A stretch of 5,890 nt of DNA from a bacterium (GTDB taxonomy: Bacteria; Chloroflexota; Chloroflexia; Thermomicrobiales; UBA6265): contig JAPOLF010000128.1 of assembly GCA_029977305.1 (NCBI GenBank), positions 1 to 5,890 on the forward strand, written 5' to 3'. Position numbers and translations under genes: made by a program. Position 1 is the stretch's first letter; each line of letters opens with the position of its first letter. Shown piece after piece: positions 1-4,955 of the stretch. Below the pieces are notes generated by a model. The model searched no databases and was not told the origin of the DNA. It was given only the letters and a program-made list of their open reading frames with translations.

Positions 1-191
1 GAGCCGATCATCACGTCGGTCAGCGCGATGACGTTGGCCGAGCGCGGCGCGCCGTCGATGGCGGCGAACTCGCCGAAGCACTCGCCGGCCTGGATGTCGC
101 GGAAGGCCACGGCATGGTCATTTTCGGCGATGAATTCGGTCCCGAAGGCTCCGGAGATGATCTTGCAGAAGATGCAGTCGGCGTCACTCAT
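1..191 (-). CDS. HIT-like N-terminus joined to a cNMP-binding-like segment (partial, suspected chimera)
   Basis: Only the first 63 codons are in the window; the frame stays open to the left edge. Residues 1-34 look like the start of a HIT-family (HinT-like) nucleotide hydrolase: CIFCKI carries the CxxC zinc pair (C6, C9) and AVAFRDIQ is the usual following strand. A HIT protein should then continue with a PQAPxHxLVIP-type segment towards the HxHxH triad. Instead, residues 35-63 contain FGEFAAIDGAPRSANV, which resembles the phosphate-binding cassette (GE...RSA) of Crp-type cyclic-nucleotide-binding domains. All 29 codons after residue 34 end in G or C, whereas 6 of the first 34 end in A or T. 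The ATG at 191 follows a GGGAG ribosome binding site (200-204) at 8-nt spacing. The HIT start is fairly certain. Whether the fusion is real is doubtful, and an assembly junction near 90-113 is the simpler explanation. Confidence 0.6.
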   Translation of the reverse strand, partial: MSDADCIFCKIISGAFGTEFIAENDHAVAFRDIQAGECFGEFAAIDGAPRSANVIALTDVMIG

Positions 192-213
192 CGGAAGAAC
201 TCCCGAACTGACG

Positions 214-229
214 GCGGTCCCGTGACCGC
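214..229. repeat. Inverted repeat GCGGTC-N4-GACCGC in the divergent spacer
   Basis: Two perfect 6-bp arms (214-219 and 224-229) are separated by 4 nt, about 23 nt upstream of the HIT-like start codon. In that gene's mRNA it would form a small GC-rich hairpin just before the ribosome binding site. It could equally be a protein-binding site. No known operator is recognised. Confidence 0.35.
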
Positions 230-239
230 AGCATGCTAG

Positions 240-268
240 GATCGATTCCCGGATCGGGAAGGCCGATC
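240..268. repeat. Nested inverted repeat, candidate operator upstream of mutM
   Basis: The inner arms TTCCCG (246-251) and CGGGAA (255-260) are perfect and flank a 3-nt centre. Outer arms GATCG (240-244) and CGATC (264-268) extend the symmetry with slightly unequal gaps (1 and 3 nt). The site is centred about 50 nt upstream of the mutM start, where a dimeric repressor or activator could act. I do not recognise it as the site of a known regulator. Confidence 0.35.
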
Positions 269-302
269 ACGAACCTCACAGGCAGAAAGCATACCCGCAG
301 CC

Positions 303-1220
303 ATGCCCGAATTGCCGGAAGTGGAGACCGTTCGCCGCACGGTGGAACCGTTGATCGCCAACCGGACGATCACTGGGGTCAGCGTCGGAGCGTTCTCTGG
401 CGTGATCGGGGCGCATGAGGTGGGGGAGTTCACCGCGCGGGTGACGGGGCGCCGGTTCCTCGCGGCGCGACGGCGCGCGAAATATCTGCTCTTGGATCTT
501 GATGACGGGACGTCGCTGATGGTCCATCTGCGGATGACCGGGGAACTCGCGGTGGTGCCGCATCGGGAGGGACCACTGCGGTTTCAGCACCTCGCGCTCC
601 ACCTCGACGATGGGACAGACCTGCGGTACTGCGACCAGCGGAAATTCGGTCGGGTGTTGTTGTTGGAACGGCGCGAGGTGCGGCGACTTGAGCGACGCTT
701 CGGGCCGGAACCGCTGGGACCGAAGTTCACGGCGCAGTACCTCGCGGAGGGATTCGCGCGGCGGCCAGGCAAGGTGAAGTCGGTGATCATGGATCAGGAA
801 TTCATCGCCGGCGTCGGGAACATCTATGCGGACGAGGCGCTCTTCCGGGCGCGGGTGCATCCGGGGCGATCGGCACGCGGCCTCGATGCGCATGAGGTGC
901 GCGCACTCCACCGGGCCATCCGCGGGGTGCTCCGCGAAGGGGTCGAGCGACACGGGACGACCATCCAGTCGTTCCGCGATGCCTCCGGCCGCGAAGGGCA
1001 GAATCAGGAACACCTCTGCGTCTACGGGTTGGGCGACCGCGCCCCGTGTCCGCGCTGCGGGTGGCCGCTGGAGCGCACGGTGGTCGGTGGGCGGGGGACG
1101 TCGTTCTGTCCGCGCTGTCAGCGGATGCCGGGAGATGCGCGGCGCATGCGCCTGCCACGACAACGCGAGGGCACCGACGGATCGGCACCCTCGCGTGGAA
1201 AAGCGGTGACGCGCGATTAA
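303..1220 (+). CDS. mutM: Formamidopyrimidine-DNA glycosylase (Fpg/MutM)
   Basis: This bifunctional base-excision repair enzyme removes 8-oxoguanine and formamidopyrimidines from DNA and cleaves the abasic site. The protein begins PELPEVETVRR after Met1, giving the catalytic N-terminal Pro2 and Glu3. That fixes the ATG at 303 although no clear ribosome binding site precedes it. K60 matches the conserved catalytic-domain lysine (Lys57 in E. coli). LRMTGEL (76-82) holds the probe-loop methionine, DQRKFG (111-116) matches the DPRRFG loop, and GVGNIYADE (170-178) is the helix-two-turn-helix DNA contact. A C-terminal zinc finger uses C249/C252 and C269/C272, with the phosphate-contacting R264 before the second pair. 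At 305 aa it is about 30 aa longer than usual; the extra basic tail after CQR is unconserved and spans a DNA hairpin. The gene converges with osmC and overlaps its stop by 4 bp. All key residues are present, so it should be active. Confidence 0.97.
   Translation: MPELPEVETVRRTVEPLIANRTITGVSVGAFSGVIGAHEVGEFTARVTGRRFLAARRRAKYLLLDLDDGTSLMVHLRMTGELAVVPHREGPLRFQHLALHLDDGTDLRYCDQRKFGRVLLLERREVRRLERRFGPEPLGPKFTAQYLAEGFARRPGKVKSVIMDQEFIAGVGNIYADEALFRARVHPGRSARGLDAHEVRALHRAIRGVLREGVERHGTTIQSFRDASGREGQNQEHLCVYGLGDRAPCPRCGWPLERTVVGGRGTSFCPRCQRMPGDARRMRLPRQREGTDGSAPSRGKAVTRD
1163..1196 (-). terminator. Hairpin at the mutM/osmC convergence, possible osmC terminator
   Basis: A 9-bp outer stem (1163-1171 with 1188-1196), a 2x2 internal mismatch and a 4-bp inner stem (1174-1177 with 1182-1185) close a CGGA loop at 1178-1181. 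It begins 20 nt beyond the osmC stop codon on the minus strand, a normal terminator position. Only a weak TTGTCGT follows on that strand, and there is no T-run on the plus strand. On the plus side it lies inside the mutM coding sequence. Its role as a terminator is inferred from position and stem strength. Confidence 0.45.
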
Positions 1221-1672
1221 GCGAGCGTCGACTCGGCGGTGATCTCGACGTTGCCCTTGAGGGCTGCAGAGATCGGGCAGCCCTGAGAGGCCGCCTGAGC
1301 GAGTTCGTTGAACTTGGCGGCGTCGATGCCCGGCACGCTCCCCTTCACCGTGAGGTGCGAGAAACTGACCTCGAAGCCCCCACCGACCTTCGGATCGAAT
1401 CCGACGCGCGCGGTGACATCGAGCTTCGCGGGAGGGGTGCCGTTGCCGGTGAGAACGTGAGAGAACGCCATCGCGTAGCAGGAGGCGTGGGCCGCGGCAA
1501 GCAGTTCTTCAGGAGTGGTCTGACCACCCTTCTCCCCGGTTCGGCTCGCCCAGCTCACCGGCAATCCAGCAATGGTGCCGCTCCCGGTGCCGGTCAGGGT
1601 GCCGGAGCCTTCCGCCAGCGACCCCTGCCACGTCACGCTCGCCGTGCTCTCTGCCTGTGCCTTCTTCGACAT
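1217..1672 (-). CDS. osmC: OsmC-type peroxiredoxin (organic hydroperoxide reductase)
   Basis: This small cytoplasmic, thiol-dependent peroxidase reduces organic hydroperoxides. The 151-aa length and layout match OsmC closely. A beta-rich N-terminus leads to SRTGEKGG (43-50) with the catalytic-site arginine R44. TTPEELLAAAHASCYAMAFSH (52-72) carries the conserved glutamates and peroxidatic C65. KGSVPGID follows (110-117), and GCPISAALKG (131-140) carries the resolving C132. The GEKG...PEEL spacing favours OsmC proper over Ohr. The ATG at 1672 follows an AAAGGAG ribosome binding site (1682-1688) at 9-nt spacing. It is last of the minus-strand genes, 97 nt after the ALDH stop, so it may be co-transcribed or driven from its own promoter near the palindrome at 1708-1721. 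Its stop overlaps the mutM stop on the other strand. The family call is firm; the natural peroxide substrate and regulator are unknown. Confidence 0.93.
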   Translation of the reverse strand: MSKKAQAESTASVTWQGSLAEGSGTLTGTGSGTIAGLPVSWASRTGEKGGQTTPEELLAAAHASCYAMAFSHVLTGNGTPPAKLDVTARVGFDPKVGGGFEVSFSHLTVKGSVPGIDAAKFNELAQAASQGCPISAALKGNVEITAESTLA

Positions 1673-1707
1673 GATGCGTTGCTCCTTTCGCGCGTGTGCA
1701 TCCGAAT

Positions 1708-1721
1708 CCCAACTGGTTGGG
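1708..1721. repeat. Perfect inverted repeat CCCAAC-TG-GTTGGG upstream of osmC
   Basis: Two perfect 6-bp arms flank a 2-nt centre, 36 nt upstream of the osmC start codon in the 97-nt gap after the ALDH gene. Position and compact symmetry suit an operator for a dimeric regulator. It does not resemble the AT-rich OhrR site. A 2-nt loop cannot form a fully paired RNA hairpin and no T-run follows, so a terminator for the ALDH transcript is unlikely. Confidence 0.35.
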
Positions 1722-1771
1722 CCGAACTCTGCAATCTTGCCAAGTCGGCTGATGGCCCCTCGGCGCCTGCG

Positions 1772-3244
1772 CTACTTCGCCACAGGCGGGAGATCGATGT
1801 AGACGGTCTTGGTCTGCGTGAAGAACTCCCGCGCGGCTTTGCCCTGCTCACGGGAGTAGGACGAGGAGCCCTTCATACCGCCGAACGGGACCTGCGGTTC
1901 GGCACCTGCCGTCTCGCTATTGACGTGAACGATCCCTGCCTCTGCCTGCTGCGCGAAGATCAGCGCCGTCGCGAGGTCGCGGGTGAAGATCGACGCGGAG
2001 AGCCCGAAGCGAACTTGGTTGGCGATGGCGACGGCCTCGTCGAGACCGTCGGCCGGGATGACGCCGAGGACCGGGCCGAAGAGCTCCTCCTGCCCGAGCC
2101 GAGACGAGGGGTCGACGTTGGTGAACAGGGCCGGCGCGACGAACGCGCCGCGCTCCCGCTCTTCACCGGAGAGACGCTCGCCGCCGAAGACGTGGGTCAC
2201 CCCCTGCTCCTTTGCGGTCTTCACCTCTCCGGCGACGCGATCGGCCGCCTTGTCGTCGATGAGCGGGCCCATCTGGGTGTCTGGGTCAAGCGGATCGCCG
2301 ACCCGGATCGAGGCGATCCGCTGGGCGAGCTTCTCGGTGAAGGCATCGGCGATGCGGCGATCGACGATGGCGCGGGAGGTGGCGGTGCACTTCTGGCCGG
2401 TCGACATCATGGCGCCGTTGACGACGTGCATCAGGGCTTGGTCGAGGTCGGCATCGGCGAGGACGATGGCCGGGTTCTTGCCACCCAACTCGAGTTGGAG
2501 CTTGCCACCGCGAGCACCCATGGTCTTGCGCAGTTCGCCGCCAACCTCGTTGGACCCGGTGAAGGAAACGGCGACGACGCGGTCGTCCTTCACCAGCGGA
2601 TCGCCGACCTTGCCCGCGCTCCCGGTGACGAGATTGAGCACGCCGGCCGGGAGGCCCGCCTCGGCCAGCGCCTCGACGAGGCGGACGGCGCACAGCGGTG
2701 TCAGGCTGGCGGGCTTGAAGACCACCGTGTTGCCGAAGGCCAGAGCGGGCGCGATCTTCCACGCCGGGATCGCGATCGGGAAGTTCCACGGCGTGATGAT
2801 GCCGCAGACGCCGAGCGGCTCCCGGACGGTGTAGAGCAACGTTGCGGGGTTCATCGAGGGGTAGTGTTCGCCGCTGGGTTGCTGCGCCTCACCGGCGTAG
2901 TAGCGGAGGATCTGAACGGCACGGGTGGTCTCACCGATGCCTTCCTTGAGCGTCTTCCCCTCCTCGCGGGAGAGCTCGCGGCCGATCTCGGGGATACGGC
3001 TCTCGAGGATGGTCGCCGCCTTGTGGAGGATGTTGGCGCGCGCGATGGCGGAGCCCTTGCCCCACGTTTTGTAGGCCTCGGCGGCGGCATCGACGGCCTG
3101 CTTGACGTCTTCGGCATCCGAGGCGGCGAAGCGGCCGATGATCTCATCGCGATTGCTCGGGTTCCGGTTCTCCATCACCGCGCCGGAGGCCGCGGCCTTC
3201 CATTCGCCGGCGATGTAGTTCCTGAACACGGGGATGTCGCTCAT
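1772..3244 (-). CDS. NAD(P)-dependent aldehyde dehydrogenase, alpha-ketoglutaric semialdehyde dehydrogenase-like
   Basis: This ALDH-superfamily enzyme oxidises an aldehyde to a carboxylic acid with NAD(P)+. It is full length (490 aa). TPWNFP (151-156) contains the oxyanion-hole N154, and K177 in FKPAS binds the cofactor. FTGSNEVG (228-235) is the Rossmann turn, E252 in LELGGKNP is the general base, C286 in GQKCTATSR is the nucleophile, and E387 in EELFGPV holds the nicotinamide ribose. The GQKCTATSR motif and the C-terminal VPFGGMKGSS...REQG pattern recall YcbD/GucD-type enzymes that convert 2,5-dioxopentanoate to 2-oxoglutarate at the end of sugar-acid catabolism. That substrate is inferred and other aldehydes remain possible. 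I chose the ATG at 3244: AAAGGAG (3252-3258) lies 7 nt upstream, whereas the in-frame ATG at 3268 would place that site inside the gene. It lies 96 nt downstream of the Gfo/Idh gene. Confidence 0.92.
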   Translation of the reverse strand: MSDIPVFRNYIAGEWKAAASGAVMENRNPSNRDEIIGRFAASDAEDVKQAVDAAAEAYKTWGKGSAIARANILHKAATILESRIPEIGRELSREEGKTLKEGIGETTRAVQILRYYAGEAQQPSGEHYPSMNPATLLYTVREPLGVCGIITPWNFPIAIPAWKIAPALAFGNTVVFKPASLTPLCAVRLVEALAEAGLPAGVLNLVTGSAGKVGDPLVKDDRVVAVSFTGSNEVGGELRKTMGARGGKLQLELGGKNPAIVLADADLDQALMHVVNGAMMSTGQKCTATSRAIVDRRIADAFTEKLAQRIASIRVGDPLDPDTQMGPLIDDKAADRVAGEVKTAKEQGVTHVFGGERLSGEERERGAFVAPALFTNVDPSSRLGQEELFGPVLGVIPADGLDEAVAIANQVRFGLSASIFTRDLATALIFAQQAEAGIVHVNSETAGAEPQVPFGGMKGSSSYSREQGKAAREFFTQTKTVYIDLPPVAK

Positions 3245-3285
3245 GACTGTGCTCCTTTGGTGCTGCACGGATATGTCGCCCGGGA

Positions 3286-3291
3286 ATCATA
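3286..3291 (-). promoter_or_regulatory. Possible -10 element (TATGAT) for the ALDH gene
   Basis: TATGAT on the minus strand differs from the sigma-70 -10 consensus TATAAT at one base. It sits 41 nt before the ALDH start, in the 96-nt gap after the Gfo/Idh gene. No good -35 lies 16-18 nt upstream (best TCATTC or CTCATT), so an activator or a different sigma factor would be needed. It suggests that the ALDH gene can be transcribed apart from the upstream operon. Confidence 0.22.
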
Positions 3292-3340
3292 GGGCCAACG
3301 TGACGCTGAATGAGATCATCAACGCGAGGACGGCGCCGTT

Positions 3341-4339
3341 CTAGCCGACCGCGACCCACCCACCAGAGCGGCGGCTCCGGGTGGCGGCATCGGAGATTTC
3401 CACCGCCTTGAGGCCGTCTTCGACGCCGGGGCTCGGTGGCGTGCCAGCATGAATGGCATCCACGAACGCCTGCAACTCGGTGGTGTAGGCGACGGAGAAG
3501 CGCTCCACGAATTGGTCATGGCGGGAGGATTCGAGGCGGCCGTCGCGGTAGAGACGGGCGGGGAACTGCTCGTCCACCTCGGTGACCACCTTGCCGAGTT
3601 CGCCATGAACCTCGGCGCGGATGTCGTATCCGTAGGGGGCGCGCCAGGAACTCTGGCAGACGCCGAGGACTCCATTCCGGAAACGCAGCATCACGATCCC
3701 GTGGTCGATGTCATCAAACTCGGCCAATCGCGGCTCGACCATGATCGATCCGGCGGCGCAGACCTCGGCGACGTCGTCACCGACGAGGAAGCGGGCAGCA
3801 TCGAAATCGTGGATGGCGAGATCCCAGAAGAGGCCACCACTGGTGCGCAGGAACTCGACCGGAGGGATGCGATCGCAGGTGATGCCGCGGAACATCTCGA
3901 CCTTGCCGATCGCCCCATCCGCAATCAACTGGCGAGCGCGGGCATAGCCCGGATCGAAGCGGCGTTGGAAACCGATTTGGAATGGGACGCCGGTGGCGCG
4001 GACGGCCTCTGCCGCCTCTCGGGCGCCGGCAACGGAATCGGCGAGGGGTTTCTCCGAGAAGATGGCCTTGCCTGCCCGCGCCGCCATCGCGATGTGCTCG
4101 CGGTGGAGACTGGAGGGTGAGACGACGATGACGGCGTCCACGCCGGGGGTGGCGAGGAGTGCCTCCGCGTCGCTCACCAAGGTGCACAGGGCGGAACCGT
4201 CGGCGAGCATGCGCTCGCGATCCGCCGGTGCCACCGCGGCCGCCACGAGGTGCGCCCCGGCGATGCGTCCATTGAGTGACGCGGCATGGAAGGCGCCCAT
4301 GCGTCCGAGTCCGATGATGCCGAAGCCGATGCTGGTCAT
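3341..4339 (-). CDS. Gfo/Idh/MocA-family NAD(P)-dependent oxidoreductase, inositol 2-dehydrogenase-like
   Basis: This family oxidises or reduces a hydroxyl group on sugars, inositols and their derivatives. The 332-aa protein has an N-terminal Rossmann fold with GLGRMG (10-15), the EKP motif (96-98) with catalytic K97, GFQRRFDPGY (123-132), and WDLAIHDFD (172-180) supplying D173 and H177. This Lys-Asp-His set is placed almost exactly as in Bacillus IolG, and YGYD (236-239) fits the substrate-site tyrosine region. The rest is the usual beta-sheet substrate and oligomerisation domain. The ATG at 4339 follows a strong GGGGGAGGAG site 3 nt away; an in-frame ATG 60 nt further upstream falls inside the preceding gene and would add 20 residues before the Rossmann strand, so it is rejected. 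The gene lies 32 nt after the FMN reductase-like gene, so co-transcription is likely. The exact substrate cannot be read from sequence in this promiscuous family. Confidence 0.92.
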   Translation of the reverse strand: MTSIGFGIIGLGRMGAFHAASLNGRIAGAHLVAAAVAPADRERMLADGSALCTLVSDAEALLATPGVDAVIVVSPSSLHREHIAMAARAGKAIFSEKPLADSVAGAREAAEAVRATGVPFQIGFQRRFDPGYARARQLIADGAIGKVEMFRGITCDRIPPVEFLRTSGGLFWDLAIHDFDAARFLVGDDVAEVCAAGSIMVEPRLAEFDDIDHGIVMLRFRNGVLGVCQSSWRAPYGYDIRAEVHGELGKVVTEVDEQFPARLYRDGRLESSRHDQFVERFSVAYTTELQAFVDAIHAGTPPSPGVEDGLKAVEISDAATRSRRSGGWVAVG

Positions 4340-4371
4340 TGCTCCTCCCCCGGTTACTGCGGGCACCGTGC

Positions 4372-4938
4372 TCAAGCCTCGCGGGCGACGCGCGCCCACG
4401 TGGCGAACGCCTGCATGAACGTTGCGATGTGTTCTCGTGTCTTCTCGTCAGTGAGCACGCCTTCGGCATCGATGTGATTGCCGATGTTGATCACAGAGAC
4501 CTCGGGCCGAGCCATCACCCGGACATCGAGATGGGCGAGCACCGGGCGCAAGTGGGAGACGGCGCGGACGTTGCCATACCGCGATGCAGCCCCACCGATG
4601 ATCCCGGCGGGTTTGCCCCAGAGTACTTTGGTGCCATGGTGGGAGCGCGACGCCCAATCGATGGCGTTCTTGAGCACGCCCGGGAAGGATTGGTTGTACT
4701 CGGGGCAGACAATCAAGAACGCGTCCGCGGCAGCGAGGGCGTCTTTGAACGCAACCACTGATGGGGGATCACCGTCGTCCTCGAGGTCCTCATCAAACGG
4801 CGGCAGGTCGCGGATGGGTGCCTCGTTGATCAGGAGGGATGGCGGGGCAAGATCGACCGCTGCGCGATAGAGCGCGCGGTTGTACGACCCGGCGCGCAGA
4901 CTCCCGATGATGGCCGCGACACGGATGGGTTCCGACAC
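4372..4938 (-). CDS. NAD(P)H-dependent FMN reductase-like flavoprotein
   Basis: This flavodoxin-fold enzyme binds FMN and passes electrons from NAD(P)H to quinones, azo compounds, chromate or free flavin, depending on the member. The 188-aa length is typical. GSLRAGSYNR (12-21) is the FMN-phosphate loop after the first strand, PEYN (79-82) and GVLKNAIDW (87-95) form the second flavin-contact region, and GGAASRYGN (115-123) is the third. The start is GTG at 4938, with GGGAGG ending 6 nt upstream; Ser-Glu-Pro-Ile-Arg then leads straight into the first strand. It begins 17 nt after the GMC oxidoreductase stop and ends 32 nt before the Gfo/Idh start, so it sits inside an operon. Its role there may be quinone or flavin recycling, or detoxification of reactive intermediates; that is inference. 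Confidence 0.92.
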   Translation of the reverse strand: MSEPIRVAAIIGSLRAGSYNRALYRAAVDLAPPSLLINEAPIRDLPPFDEDLEDDGDPPSVVAFKDALAAADAFLIVCPEYNQSFPGVLKNAIDWASRSHHGTKVLWGKPAGIIGGAASRYGNVRAVSHLRPVLAHLDVRVMARPEVSVINIGNHIDAEGVLTDEKTREHIATFMQAFATWARVAREA

Positions 4939-4955
4939 CTAGGACCTCCCGGTGA

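Larger units (their letters stand above)
192..302. promoter_or_regulatory. Divergent promoter region between the HIT-like gene and mutM
   Basis: This 111-bp spacer lies between the start codons of two divergently transcribed genes, so it should hold both promoters. I could not find a convincing -35/-10 pair on either strand; TAGGAT near 237-242 is -10-like on the plus strand but has no good -35 partner. The spacer holds two inverted repeats, listed separately. The minus-strand gene has a clear GGGAG ribosome binding site, while mutM has none. Confidence 0.4.

Noticed and set aside
276..1163. A 295-codon minus-strand open frame opposite mutM
   Set aside because: It is codon-aligned antisense to mutM, rich in Arg, Pro and His, with no recognisable domain. 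MutM has every catalytic residue, so this is a shadow frame.
3245..3268. An upstream in-frame ATG adding 8 residues to the ALDH
   Set aside because: The extra codons contain the AAAGGAG ribosome binding site that serves the ATG at 3244.
1046..3292. A 748-codon open frame on the plus strand across osmC and the ALDH gene
   Set aside because: It is codon-aligned with the antisense strand of both genes, so stops would need TTA, CTA or TCA codons in the real genes, which are rare at this GC content. Its translation is low-complexity with no family motif, while the minus-strand proteins have full catalytic motifs.
3449..4120. A 223-codon plus-strand open frame inside the Gfo/Idh gene
   Set aside because: It is aligned antisense to the codons of a well-supported gene and has no recognisable motif.
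4340..4399. A 20-residue N-terminal extension of the Gfo/Idh protein
   Set aside because: It would overlap the preceding gene and swallow the GGGGGAGGAG site just before the ATG at 4339; the Rossmann strand begins right after that ATG.
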